Position numbers and translations under genes: made by a program. A DNA stretch of 14,762 nucleotides from positions 1 through 14,762 of the forward strand of contig SLPP01000155.1 of the NCBI GenBank assembly GCA_007131945.1, read 5' to 3'. Of this stretch, positions 1 to 6,889 are shown one piece after another. Source of the DNA: Paracoccaceae bacterium (GTDB taxonomy: Bacteria; Pseudomonadota; Alphaproteobacteria; Rhodobacterales; Rhodobacteraceae). Below the pieces are notes generated by a model. That model was not told the origin of the DNA and made no database searches. It worked only from the letters and a program-made list of their open reading frames with translations. Positions within the stretch are counted from its first letter, which is position 1. Each line of letters starts with the position of its first letter.

Positions 1-563
1 CACCCATGAGCGCCTGATGGATCATGTCAGCGATCGCCACCCAGGCATCGCCCGCCGTCGCAAGGCCGAGCGGCCGGAATGCCGCGGCCAGCCGGCAACG
101 GCGAGGAGCGCGTGATGGCCAAGCCCAAGCTACCCACCGGCTCCCGCCCCCGGCCCTTCGGCGGAAAGTCCGGACGGTCCGGCGCCAAGGGTTCCGAACC
201 CGTCCGTTCGGATTCCGCCCAGTCGGACCAGGCTTCGTCGACAATCGATCACGCACCGCGCAAGCCGTTGCAGTCCGAGGGGGTCGAACGCGGCGGCCCG
301 TCGCTTGGTGGCCCGGCACGTGCCGGACGCCAAGGCATCGCGCTCCAGGTTCTTGCCGATCCGACGGCGCGCCGGACATTCAGCCGGGTCTATTCCGGTC
401 AAGCCGCGCGCCCATGGCGCCGGTGAGGCAACCTAACCCAAACGACCTCAAAGTGCCGGTTGGCCGCTAATCGACAGGATCTCAGTACAAGCGAGCGCGG
501 ATCTCCGCCGAGGATCTGCAGTGCCTGCCACTCGATGCACGGATTGCCACAATTCATAAGGTG
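1..563. other. Left-edge stretch with no confident gene
   Basis: No reading frame here resembles a family I know. Two short candidates exist. On the plus strand an open frame enters from the left edge and stops at TGA 113-115; an ATG at 115-117 overlaps that stop, has GAGGAG upstream, and opens a 103-codon Arg/Pro/Gly-rich frame ending at 426. On the minus strand, bases 1-90 read through a protein-like segment (TAGDAWVAIADMIHQALMG) that would continue beyond the window. The two share codon register, so at most one is real at 1-90, and third-position GC does not separate them. Bases 430-563 lie downstream of the hydrolase gene and hold three copies of GGATCT but no terminator hairpin that I can see. 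Confidence 0.3.
115..426 (+). CDS. Possible small hypothetical protein, Arg/Gly/Pro-rich
   Basis: A 103-residue frame starting MAKPKLPTGSRPRPFGG. Support is limited to a GAGGAG-type ribosome site about 6 bases upstream and a TGATG overlap with a frame arriving from the left edge, as in translationally coupled genes. Composition is rich in Arg, Gly, Pro and Ser, with no hydrophobic core, signal peptide, membrane segment or known motif. Such composition is also what random GC-rich DNA yields, so it may be spurious. I assign no function. Confidence 0.15.
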   Translation: MAKPKLPTGSRPRPFGGKSGRSGAKGSEPVRSDSAQSDQASSTIDHAPRKPLQSEGVERGGPSLGGPARAGRQGIALQVLADPTARRTFSRVYSGQAARPWRR

Positions 564-1484
564 CTAGGACGGTTCGGTCGACAGGAAGCCGACCAGCAGG
601 GGCATCAGCAGATCGACCCGATAGAGGATGTCGAAATGCGTGACATCGGGCAGCACCGCGAACTGGCGGTCCGGATCGCGCGCCGGGCCCATCGGATGCT
701 CCGACACCGCGCCGCCCATCAGCTGGAAGAGTTTCAGGACCTTCATCGGCTGGACGATGTCGGTATCGCCCACGATCAGCAGCGTCGGCGCCTCTATGGC
801 GCGCATCGCGTCGTCCTCCCATCCCATGCCCGCGAGCATCGCCTCGCGCATCTTGTCGACCAGCACCGCGAAGCGCTCGGGTTCGGGGGCGACCGCCCGG
901 TAGGCTTCTTCCATCGGCGTGCCGGCGAGCATGGCGGCGTTCATCTGCGGCCAGCCCGCGCGCACCGAATCGTGGATCGAATCCGGCTGATGCGAGGCCG
1001 AGATTACCACCAGCCGGTCGACCGCCTCTGGATGATGCGCGGTGAGCCCCAGCGCCGTGGCGCCGCCCATCGAGAAGCCGACGACATCGACCGGGCCCAG
1101 ATCCTGCCGGGCGATGAAACCCGCGACATCGTCGGCGAACTGGCGAAGCGACAGCGGGCGGTCGAGGTCGCGCGTCCGGCCATGCCCCTCGAGTTCCACC
1201 GCGTAGACGGTCCGCGACTCGGCCAGCGCGGGCAACAGGGGGCCAAGCGCCTCGATCGTCATCAGCCCGCCATGCAGCAACACGAGCGGCGCGCCCGCCT
1301 CGCCATGGACTTGGTAATGCATCTCCAGACCGTCGACGGATTCGAACCCGCTCCGAACCGGGTCCGGCATATTCTCGGAGACAGTGATCGGGTCGACGCG
1401 GTCGAGATCCTGCGCCGAAGCGACCGCCGCGGAGCCCGCCAGCGTGCCGGCAAGGGCGATGCGTGAAAGTTTCCGATTTCTCAA
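564..1484 (-). CDS. Exported alpha/beta-fold hydrolase
   Basis: A 306-residue serine hydrolase of the alpha/beta-hydrolase fold. The TTG at 1484-1482 is the likely start because GAAAGGACGG lies just upstream and the protein then opens with a standard signal peptide: RNRK, a hydrophobic stretch IALAGTLAGSAAVA, and cleavage after ASA. An in-frame ATG 13 codons earlier lacks these features. From the TTG start, the oxyanion-loop HGG is near residues 71-73, the nucleophile elbow GFSMGG has Ser138, the acid is Asp242 in GDTDIV, and His283 lies in PDVTHFD, so the triad is complete. The lid region (about 165-225) is short and helical. Length and motif order fit proline-iminopeptidase/haloperoxidase-like hydrolases; the substrate is unknown. 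It stands alone, 230 bp downstream of the DUF899 gene on the same strand. A periplasmic location is inferred from the signal peptide. Confidence 0.9.
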   Translation of the reverse strand: MRNRKLSRIALAGTLAGSAAVASAQDLDRVDPITVSENMPDPVRSGFESVDGLEMHYQVHGEAGAPLVLLHGGLMTIEALGPLLPALAESRTVYAVELEGHGRTRDLDRPLSLRQFADDVAGFIARQDLGPVDVVGFSMGGATALGLTAHHPEAVDRLVVISASHQPDSIHDSVRAGWPQMNAAMLAGTPMEEAYRAVAPEPERFAVLVDKMREAMLAGMGWEDDAMRAIEAPTLLIVGDTDIVQPMKVLKLFQLMGGAVSEHPMGPARDPDRQFAVLPDVTHFDILYRVDLLMPLLVGFLSTEPS

Positions 1485-1714
1485 GGTTCCCGTCCTTTCT
1501 GTGGGTTTCGTTGCTTGACGCACCTTTCGCGTCGAGGGACTTGTGCCGAGCCGTCACCTCCGGCCCGCCGGTCCGCGCAGGCATTCAGAGCGGAAGTCGC
1601 TGGTATAGGCCGCGCTGGAAGCCATTTCGCCCGAACGCCGGCCGCGAGAACACTTCGAGCCGGACCTGCAGATTGCGACCCGCGTCCGTATTTCCTCATT
1701 CCGTGGAACACGCA

Positions 1715-2491
1715 TCACGATTCCATCGAAGGTTCGGGCGCGAAAAATCGGCCGTTTCCCTCCACGCGACCGCCCTTGCCGTACATGTTGCGAGGCCTCG
1801 CCCAATCAACAAGGGATTGGAAGGGGCCGGCCTCGTTCCGCCCCTTCGGCATCATGTCGAGTATGCCGTAGATCCCGAGAATTTCTTCCCCGCCGCGAGC
1901 GTAGGCCGAGTAGGTGTGGTAGATCTTGCCGGACTCGTCCATGTAGAAGGCGCTGTTTCCGGAAAGATCGCGCATCTCAGCTGCCCAATCGGGCGCCGGG
2001 CCGAAGTTGTAGCTTGCACGCCCCGCCGAAACGTCTTCCCGGCGGAATGACACGCCGAAGTCGTAGTTGAAGTCGCTTCGGAAAGCCGACACCCACAGGA
2101 CTCGCCAGTCCATGCGACGCCGCACCGCTTCGATTTCCTCGATGGGTGCTCTCGCGACCACGACGTAGCTGACGTCATGGTTTTCGAGATGCGGCAGAAG
2201 TCCCGCCATATGGTCGATTTCGAGAGAGCATCCGACGCATTGGTGCGCAGCTCCCGGACCCATCATGAAGTGCTTGATGAACAACTGGCTCCGGCCCTGA
2301 AAGAGGTCCGCAAGGCTGCAGGGACCCTCCGGTCCGTCGAAGACGTACTCCTTTTCGACCAGCACCCAGGGCAAGGCCATGCGCTCGGCCGCAATGGCGT
2401 CCCGCAAGCGCCCCATTTCCTTTTCGCGGGACAGCAGCACCCGCCGCGCAGCGAGCCAGTCTTCTCGTGAGACAACGTGGTTCCTGTGCAT
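1715..2491 (-). CDS. DUF899 family thioredoxin-like protein
   Basis: A 258-residue cytoplasmic protein of the DUF899 family, which has a thioredoxin-like fold and no settled biochemical role. Recognition rests on the N-terminal VVSREDWLAARRVLLSREKE block, the strand leading to LFIKHFMMGPGAAHQCVGC (residues 70-88), and a C-terminal block with YHTYSAYARG and LDMMPKGRNE. Cys85 and Cys88 form a CxxC pair at the position where the family usually has CPSC, so a redox or peroxide-related role is plausible but inferred. GGGAGGGA precedes the ATG by 6 bases and fixes the start. It is divergent from the TetR gene, with 138 bp between the two starts holding the operator at 2611-2628 and a good promoter, so TetR control is likely. 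Length is normal for the family and no residues appear lost. Confidence 0.9.
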   Translation of the reverse strand: MHRNHVVSREDWLAARRVLLSREKEMGRLRDAIAAERMALPWVLVEKEYVFDGPEGPCSLADLFQGRSQLFIKHFMMGPGAAHQCVGCSLEIDHMAGLLPHLENHDVSYVVVARAPIEEIEAVRRRMDWRVLWVSAFRSDFNYDFGVSFRREDVSAGRASYNFGPAPDWAAEMRDLSGNSAFYMDESGKIYHTYSAYARGGEEILGIYGILDMMPKGRNEAGPFQSLVDWARPRNMYGKGGRVEGNGRFFAPEPSMES

Positions 2492-2552
2492 CAGAGTTCC
2501 CTCCCTGGCTGTGGTGACCGGCGCTCATCGAAGGCCGGTCGATTCCCAATGA

Positions 2553-2572
2553 GCTTGCAAAAGCTAGCAAGC
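2553..2572. promoter_or_regulatory. Inverted repeat GCTTGC-N8-GCAAGC
   Basis: Six-base perfect arms separated by eight bases, lying at the predicted transcription start of the DUF899 gene. It could be a second regulator site or a small hairpin in the leader. It differs in sequence from the palindrome at 2611-2628, so it is not an obvious second copy of that site. Confidence 0.3.
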
Positions 2573-2574
2573 AC

Positions 2575-2604
2575 TATAAAAATGGAAGGCGAGCCCTCTG
2601 TCAA
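2575..2604 (-). promoter_or_regulatory. Candidate sigma70-type promoter of the DUF899 gene
   Basis: On the minus strand a perfect TTGACA (2604-2599) is followed after 18 bases by TTTATA (2580-2575). Transcription would begin near 2568, leaving a leader of about 75 bases. The TetR palindrome lies just upstream of the -35 box. Seen in sequence; no expression evidence. Confidence 0.5.
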
Positions 2605-2610
2605 TCTTTT

Positions 2611-2628
2611 TTGTATCGGACGCTACAA
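2611..2628. promoter_or_regulatory. TetR-type operator palindrome
   Basis: TTGTATCGGACGCTACAA is an imperfect palindrome: outer TTGTA/TACAA arms pair perfectly, inner CG/CG also pair, and 14 of 18 positions are symmetric. It ends one base before the TetR start codon and lies 6 bp upstream of the -35 box of the divergent DUF899 promoter. Spacing and position are what is expected of an operator serving both the regulator and its divergent target. Binding by this TetR protein is inference. Confidence 0.6.
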
Positions 2629-2629
2629 T

Positions 2630-3253
2630 ATGCCACCAGGACGCCCCCGCGCTTTCGACAAGGAACAAGCGCTTGATACAGCCCTCCGGCTTTTCTGGCG
2701 CCATGGCTATGAAGGCACGTCGATCGCGGCCCTCGCCGAACAGATCGGGATCACGGTGCCGAGCCTCTATCTGGCCTTTGGCAACAAGGCGAGCCTGTTC
2801 AAGCAGGCGGTCGCGCACTATGAGCGCTACAGCGGAGCGCTCTACACGGATACGCTCGCCAAACCCTCCGCACGCGAAGTTGCGCTCGGAATCCTGCAAG
2901 GCGAAGCAGAGCTTGTTGCAGGCGGTGAGACGCCCGCGGGATGTCTGATGGTGCAAGGCGCGCTCGCAACGAGCCCCGGCGCCGAGGACGTGCGAGCGTG
3001 TCTTGCCGCGCAGCGGCGCAATGCGCAGTCCTTGATCGCCGAACGGTTTGAACGTGCCACGAGCGAAGGCGATCTGCCGGAAGGCTGGGAACCGCAGGCC
3101 CTTGCCAGCTTCATCATGACGGTCGCTTCTGGCATGGCGGTGCAAGCGAAGAGCGGCGCAAGCCGACGCGAACTGTCGGAAGTGATCGAAATCGCCATGC
3201 AGATCTGGCCTCCAAAAGCCGGCGAGTCACGCGGCGCGAACCTTGATCCGTAG
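2630..3253 (+). CDS. TetR/AcrR family transcriptional regulator
   Basis: A 207-residue DNA-binding repressor. The N-terminal HTH domain spans about residues 12-58, with ALRLFWRHGYEGTSIAALAE forming helices 1-2 and ITVPSLYLAFGNKASLFKQA the recognition helix and following helix. The ligand domain includes PAGCLMVQGAL (102-112), typical of an AcrR-like subgroup close in style to ComR-type regulators. The start at ATG 2630 is chosen because MPPGRPRAFDKEQAL is the canonical family opening; an in-frame ATG at 2582 would add 16 atypical residues. A strong ribosome site is lacking before 2630 (only GGA in the operator), so translation may be weak. It is divergent from the DUF899 gene and probably controls that gene and itself through the palindrome at 2611-2628. 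The ligand is unknown. Confidence 0.92.
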   Translation: MPPGRPRAFDKEQALDTALRLFWRHGYEGTSIAALAEQIGITVPSLYLAFGNKASLFKQAVAHYERYSGALYTDTLAKPSAREVALGILQGEAELVAGGETPAGCLMVQGALATSPGAEDVRACLAAQRRNAQSLIAERFERATSEGDLPEGWEPQALASFIMTVASGMAVQAKSGASRRELSEVIEIAMQIWPPKAGESRGANLDP

Positions 3254-3375
3254 GGCCGGCCCCGATCTCGTCTCGCCCGATTCGCCGTTGGCGGACGCTT
3301 TTTGCGAGATGCGAAGGTCTGTGCGCCCGGCGGCAGCGCGTTCCGGCAACGGCGTTCAGCAGTCGACAAGGCACG

Positions 3376-4038
3376 TCAACGACTTTTCAGGTTGTTTGAC
3401 CGATCGGCAAAGACGGCTCGTTGCGCCTCGAAAGCCCGCCGGTAGGCCGGCCGCGCCTCGCCGCGGGCGACATAGGCGGCAAGCCCGGGATGCGCCTCCA
3501 GCATGCCGCCATCCTTCAGCCGGATCAGCACCGCGACCATCAGCAGATCGCCCGCGCTGAAGGCGCCATCGAGCCAGTGGGCGGCGCCGAGCCGCGCGGA
3601 CAACTCGCTCAATCGCACATGGATGCGCCCCTCCAGCATGGGCAGCCGCTCGGCGTGCCAGGGCCTGTCGCGCTCCAGGTAGATGGCGGTCTCGCGCTCG
3701 ACGATCGGCGGCTCCACCGTCGAGATGGCGGCGAAGCTCCAGGCGACGGCGCGCGCCCGGGCCTTCGCCTCGGCTGGCAGCAGACCCGCATGACGCTTGG
3801 CGATGTGCAGGACGATCGCGCCCGATTCGAAGAGGACGAGGTCGCCTTCCTCCCAGGTCGGTATCTGGCCGAACGGGTTGCGCGCGCGATGCGCTTGCTC
3901 CTTCATTGCCCCGAACGAAAGAAGCCGCACATCGTAGGGCTGGCCCACCTCCTCGAGCGCCCAGCGAACGCGCATGTCGCGGGCGAGCCCCCGGCCGCCG
4001 TCGGGCGAGCGTTCGAAGGCGGTGATGGTGGGGGTCAA
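3376..4038 (-). CDS. Glutathione S-transferase family protein (GST 1)
   Basis: A 220-residue cytoplasmic GST-fold protein expected to bind glutathione and conjugate or reduce electrophiles. The thioredoxin-like domain occupies about residues 1-85, with the cis-Pro loop NPFGQIP (Pro60) and the glutathione gamma-glutamyl-binding FESGAI (Glu71-Ser72); an all-helical domain follows (about 95-205). TTG at 4038-4036 is chosen as the start because GGAG lies 8 bases upstream and the protein then begins at the first beta strand (TPTITAF); the longer ATG-initiated frame adds 36 non-conserved residues. It resembles the GST at 6886-7599 in length and in the positions of the PFGQ and FESGAI motifs. It is last in the co-directional run, 114 bp after the two-domain VOC gene. 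Substrate unknown. Confidence 0.88.
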   Translation of the reverse strand: MTPTITAFERSPDGGRGLARDMRVRWALEEVGQPYDVRLLSFGAMKEQAHRARNPFGQIPTWEEGDLVLFESGAIVLHIAKRHAGLLPAEAKARARAVAWSFAAISTVEPPIVERETAIYLERDRPWHAERLPMLEGRIHVRLSELSARLGAAHWLDGAFSAGDLLMVAVLIRLKDGGMLEAHPGLAAYVARGEARPAYRRAFEAQRAVFADRSNNLKSR

Positions 4039-4152
4039 GGTCGATCTCCGTTCGTTGCTGTGGAAACTGTCGACGCGGTTCGCGGCGGATGCCCCGCCTT
4101 TCTGCCTCCGATTCATTCCGCGGGATTCGACCGCCTCGCAGTCCACGCACGG

Positions 4153-4359
4153 CTACCCTGCGGCGCGTTCGAGCGTGGCGATATCGACCCGGCCCATCTG
4201 CAGGAAGGTCTCCATGACCTTCGGGTCGGCCGACGAAAGCAACTCGGGCAGGCGCCGAGGGACGATCTGCCACGACAGCCCGAAGCGGTCCTTCAGCCAG
4301 CCGAAGCGCTCGGCCTCGGGCTGGGCGCTCAACGCGGTCCAGATGCGGTCGATCCCGGC
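4153..4359 (-). pseudogene. C-terminal part of the two-domain VOC gene, beyond an in-frame amber codon
   Basis: These 68 codons continue in the same frame after the TAG at 4362-4360, reading AGIDRIWTALSAQPEAERFG and on through WLKDRFGLSWQIVP to a TAG at 4155-4153. This is the normal end of a PhnB-like/VOC domain, including the strand ending in SWQ and the terminal helix LQMGRVDIATLERAAG. No start codon or ribosome site precedes it, so it is expressed only if the amber codon is read through. The sequence is otherwise undamaged, which suggests a recent nonsense mutation or a functional readthrough. The nonsense reading is the simpler one. Confidence 0.8.
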
Positions 4360-5043
4360 CTAGTCGTCGCAGAGGACGACGAAGGAATTGGCTTCGGTAA
4401 AGGTGAAGTCGTGCTCCAGCGCGCTGTCGGTGGGCATGAAGCTCTGCCCGGCCAGGCGGAACTGCGCGTGCATCACGGTGCCCGCCACCTCGCCGCCCGA
4501 GCCGTCATGGCGCAGCACGCCCTCGACGCCCGATCCAGGGAAGATCGAGCTGTAATGCGCCATCGCCGCCTCGGCCTGCCCGGCCTTGTCCCGGGTGAAG
4601 AGGAGCATCGGCGTTACCACCTGCCCCCCGGTCTGCGACGGCGGGCCGAGCGCAAGCTGCCAGGACATGCCCCAGCGGTCGTCGACCCAGCCATAGCGCT
4701 TGCTCCAGGGATATGTGTCGAGCGGCATGCGCAGCCGACCGCTCTTGCCGAGAGCGTCCCAGGCGCGGTCGAGCGACGCCGCTTCCTCGAAGGTCAGGAA
4801 ATAGGACACCGCCGGGGTCGGCCTGAAACGCGTCCCCCCGTTGAGCGCCAGCATCGCCTGGCCGCCGAGGTGGAACTCGACGACCATGCCCTTTCCCTCG
4901 GGCTGGCCGTGGATCTCGAAGCAGGTCTTGCCGTAGCGCTTGAGCCTGCCGACGCCGGAGGCCGGCACGAGTTCGGTGTAGAGCGCCGCGGCCTCCTCGG
5001 CGTCGCCGTCGAACCACAGATGCGGAAGAATCTTCGGTGCCAT
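4360..5043 (-). CDS. Two-domain VOC (PhnB-like) protein, shortened by an amber stop
   Basis: This frame encodes 227 residues before TAG. Domain 1 (about 1-132) opens PKILPHLWFDGDAEEAAALY and ends RYGWVDDRWGMSWQLAL, the classic PhnB / 3-demethylubiquinone-9 3-methyltransferase-like VOC signature; these proteins are glyoxalase-fold and mostly of unknown substrate. Domain 2 (from about 140) opens VVTPMLLFTRDKAGQAEAAM and is cut at SFVVLCDD; its final 68 residues lie in the same frame at 4153-4359. The full protein would be about 296 residues. The codon replaced by TAG aligns with Gln86 of the neighbouring VOC protein (ATDTQEETDRYW versus LCDD-stop-AGIDRIW), so CAG to TAG is the likely change. 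The ATG follows directly on the DUF1428 stop (TGAATG), with GGAG inside the end of that gene, indicating coupled translation. Confidence 0.85.
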   Translation of the reverse strand: MAPKILPHLWFDGDAEEAAALYTELVPASGVGRLKRYGKTCFEIHGQPEGKGMVVEFHLGGQAMLALNGGTRFRPTPAVSYFLTFEEAASLDRAWDALGKSGRLRMPLDTYPWSKRYGWVDDRWGMSWQLALGPPSQTGGQVVTPMLLFTRDKAGQAEAAMAHYSSIFPGSGVEGVLRHDGSGGEVAGTVMHAQFRLAGQSFMPTDSALEHDFTFTEANSFVVLCDD

Positions 5044-5757
5044 TCAGAGCTCCACCACCGGTTGGAACCCACCGAAGATCAGCCGCCTGCCGTCGAAGGG
5101 CATCTCGTGCGCCGCCATGCGTGGGTCGTGCATGACCTTCGCGTTGCCCGCGTCGCGCGCGGCGCGGTCGGGCCACTGGACCCAGGACAGGACGACTTCC
5201 TCATCCGGCTCGGCCTTCACCGCGCGGCGGAAGTCGGTGTGCTTGCCCTCGGGCACGTCCACGCCCCAAGTCTCCATGATCCAGGTGGCACCGTGCTCCA
5301 TGAAGATCGGGTCGCAGGTGCGGGCGATCTCCACGAAGTCCTCGCGCCGGTCGCGCTTCACGGCGACGACGAAACCGTCGACATAGCCGCCGGGGCGGGG
5401 CGTGCCCAGTTCGTAGACAGGCTCGAAGGCGCCGAAGACCACGCGCTTGCCGTCGAAGGGCATCGGGTTCGTCTCGGGGCTCAGCCGCGGGTCGTCCATC
5501 GGCGCCTGCATGACCTGGTCGTGGACCGCCTTCGACGGCCAGCGATACCACGACAGGACCACCGTCTCGTCCGCCGCGGCCTTCACCGCCAGCGGAAACG
5601 AGGTGCGCTCGCCCGTTGGCACGTCATCGCCCCAGCATTCCGCGGCCGACAGGCAGCCGCGATCGCGGAAGGCCTCGGCCGCCTTGCGCGCATGTTCGAT
5701 GAAGGCGGCGCGGTTCGCGGTCGGCACCGCGCAGATGAAACCCTGGATGCATGTCAT
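5044..5757 (-). CDS. Tandem DUF1428 protein
   Basis: A 237-residue protein made of two DUF1428 domains in a row. DUF1428 is a small alpha/beta family of dimeric-ferredoxin-like fold with no known reaction, usually encoded as a single domain of about 115-120 residues. Copy 1 (1-117) has GFICAVPTANRAAFIEHA, CWGDDVPTGE, the helix SWYRWPSKAVHDQVM and MPFDGKRVVFGAFEPVYEL. Copy 2 (125-237) repeats this as GFVVAVKRDRREDFVEIA, TWGVDVPEGKHTDFRRAVKA, SWVQWPDRAARDAGNAKVM and MPFDGRRLIFGGFQPVVEL. Copy 2 is closer to the usual family sequence. GGGAGGAC 5 bases before the ATG fixes the start. It is adjacent to and probably co-translated with the VOC gene at 5043. The 208-bp gap upstream could hold a separate promoter, but I see no convincing one. 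Confidence 0.9.
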   Translation of the reverse strand: MTCIQGFICAVPTANRAAFIEHARKAAEAFRDRGCLSAAECWGDDVPTGERTSFPLAVKAAADETVVLSWYRWPSKAVHDQVMQAPMDDPRLSPETNPMPFDGKRVVFGAFEPVYELGTPRPGGYVDGFVVAVKRDRREDFVEIARTCDPIFMEHGATWIMETWGVDVPEGKHTDFRRAVKAEPDEEVVLSWVQWPDRAARDAGNAKVMHDPRMAAHEMPFDGRRLIFGGFQPVVEL

Positions 5758-5965
5758 GGTCTGTCCTCCCGATCGTTGATTGCCTGATTTCCTCCGCCGC
5801 GAAGCGATTCGTCCCGCGGCCAGGTCGTGTTCCGTATGGACTTCTAGAAAGGCCCGTCCGAGTTGTATCCGGTCGCCCGGGTTTGGATCGTGCCTTTGCC
5901 GCCGGTCGGGGCGCGCACGCCCTCCCGGCGTCGACGGCATCGGTCATACCCGCAAACCGCCCCCT

Positions 5966-6445
5966 TTACCCGCGCCGGGCGGCGTCGATGGCTGCCACGT
6001 CGATCCTGCGCATCGTCATCATGGCGGCGAAGGCGCGCCGCGCCTCGTCACCGCCCGCGGCCATCGCCTCGGTGAGGGTCCGCGGGGTGATCTGCCAGTT
6101 GACGCCCCAGCGATCCTTGCACCAGCCGCACTGGCTTTCCTGCCCGCCATTGCCGACGATGGCGTCCCAGTAGCGGTCGGTCTCCTCCTGGGTATCGGTG
6201 GCGATCTGGAACGAGAACGCCTCGCTTTGCGGAAAGGCCGGGCCGCCATTGAGGCCAACGCAGGGGATGCCCATGAGCGTGAACTCGACGACCAGTACCG
6301 CACCGGCCCCGGTGCTGGGATTGTCGGCGGGCGCATGGTGGACGGCACCAACCGCGCTTTCAGGGAAGACCGAGGCATAGAAGCGGGCTGCGGCTTCGGC
6401 CTCGCTGTCATACCAGATGCAGATCGTGTTCTTCGGTTTCACCAT
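5966..6445 (-). CDS. VOC family protein (PhnB-like, single domain)
   Basis: A 159-residue cytoplasmic glyoxalase-fold protein of the PhnB / 3-demethylubiquinone-9 3-methyltransferase-like group. Visible family blocks are NTICIWYDSEAEAAARFYAS with FPES following (6-30), VVEFTLMGIPCVGLNGGP (52-69), TDTQEETDRYWDAI (83-96), GWCKDRWGVNWQITP (107-121) and the terminal helix AAMMTMRRIDVAAIDAA. The substrate is not predictable, and the name methyltransferase for this group is historical. AAGGGAGGAC directly before the ATG fixes the start. Only 15 bases separate it from the upstream VOC gene, so the two are almost certainly co-transcribed. It supplies the reference for the glutamine missing from the interrupted VOC gene downstream. 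Confidence 0.92.
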   Translation of the reverse strand: MVKPKNTICIWYDSEAEAAARFYASVFPESAVGAVHHAPADNPSTGAGAVLVVEFTLMGIPCVGLNGGPAFPQSEAFSFQIATDTQEETDRYWDAIVGNGGQESQCGWCKDRWGVNWQITPRTLTEAMAAGGDEARRAFAAMMTMRRIDVAAIDAARRG

Positions 6446-6460
6446 GTCCTCCCTTAACGA

Positions 6461-6889
6461 TCATTGCGGCCCCGGCTGCAGGATTGCCCACTGGATGCCG
6501 AACGGGTCCTCGGCCAGGCCCCAGTCGTCGCCCCAGAACTGCCGCTCGTAGGGCATGACCACAGTGCAGCCGGCGGCCAGCGCGCGATCCCACCAGGCAC
6601 GGCCGTCCTCGACGACGAGTTGCATGTGCATGCCCTTCAGGCCGCTGAACGGCGCTGCGCCCTCGGGTGCGTGATCGGTCATCATCAGGCAGCCGCCGTT
6701 GATCTCGAGCTGGGCGTGCATCAGGCGCTCGGGCTTCTCGCCGTCGGGCATCCGGCCGAGGTCGGTCGCGCCGAAGGCCTTCATGTAGAAATCCGCCGCC
6801 TCGTTCGCGCGGCCGCCGTAGCCGATATAGGGGATGACGCCGTTCATGACGGCGGCGTCGGGGCGGGTCGCGGTTGCGGTATCGGTCAT
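6461..6889 (-). CDS. VOC family protein (PhnB/glyoxalase-like)
   Basis: A 142-residue glyoxalase/bleomycin-resistance-fold protein of the PhnB-like subgroup. The N-terminal half has VIPYIGYGGRANEAADFYMK, where the chain enters the first beta-alpha unit, then RLMHAQLEINGGCLMMTD (55-72); the second half has GMHMQLVVEDGRAWWDRALA and ends WGDDWGLAEDPFGIQWAIL. These follow the usual order of the PhnB-like family. About 15 variable residues precede the first strand, but the start at 6889 is supported by GGAG 8 bases upstream and by the ATGA overlap with the GST stop codon, which indicates coupled translation. It is distinct in sequence from the adjacent VOC gene. Substrate and metal dependence are unknown. 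Confidence 0.92.
   Translation of the reverse strand: MTDTATATRPDAAVMNGVIPYIGYGGRANEAADFYMKAFGATDLGRMPDGEKPERLMHAQLEINGGCLMMTDHAPEGAAPFSGLKGMHMQLVVEDGRAWWDRALAAGCTVVMPYERQFWGDDWGLAEDPFGIQWAILQPGPQ

Noticed and set aside
448..1584. 378-codon minus-strand frame overlapping the alpha/beta hydrolase
   Set aside because: Wrong frame of the same strand; Arg/Gly-rich and without the triad motifs found in the 564-1484 frame.
2555..2580. Plus-strand promoter TTGCAA-TATAAA for the TetR gene
   Set aside because: The spacer is only 14 bases, too short for a normal sigma70 promoter; the TATAAA is better explained as part of the opposite-strand promoter.
3283..3354. 8-base inverted repeat CGCCGTTG/CAACGGCG between convergent TetR and GST genes
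   Set aside because: The arms are 56 bases apart with no T-run, so a terminator function is not supported.
3421..5787. 788-codon open frame on the plus strand
   Set aside because: It is antisense to the GST, VOC and DUF1428 genes, rich in His/Arg/Gly with no family motif; a shadow caused by GC-rich codon use on the other strand.
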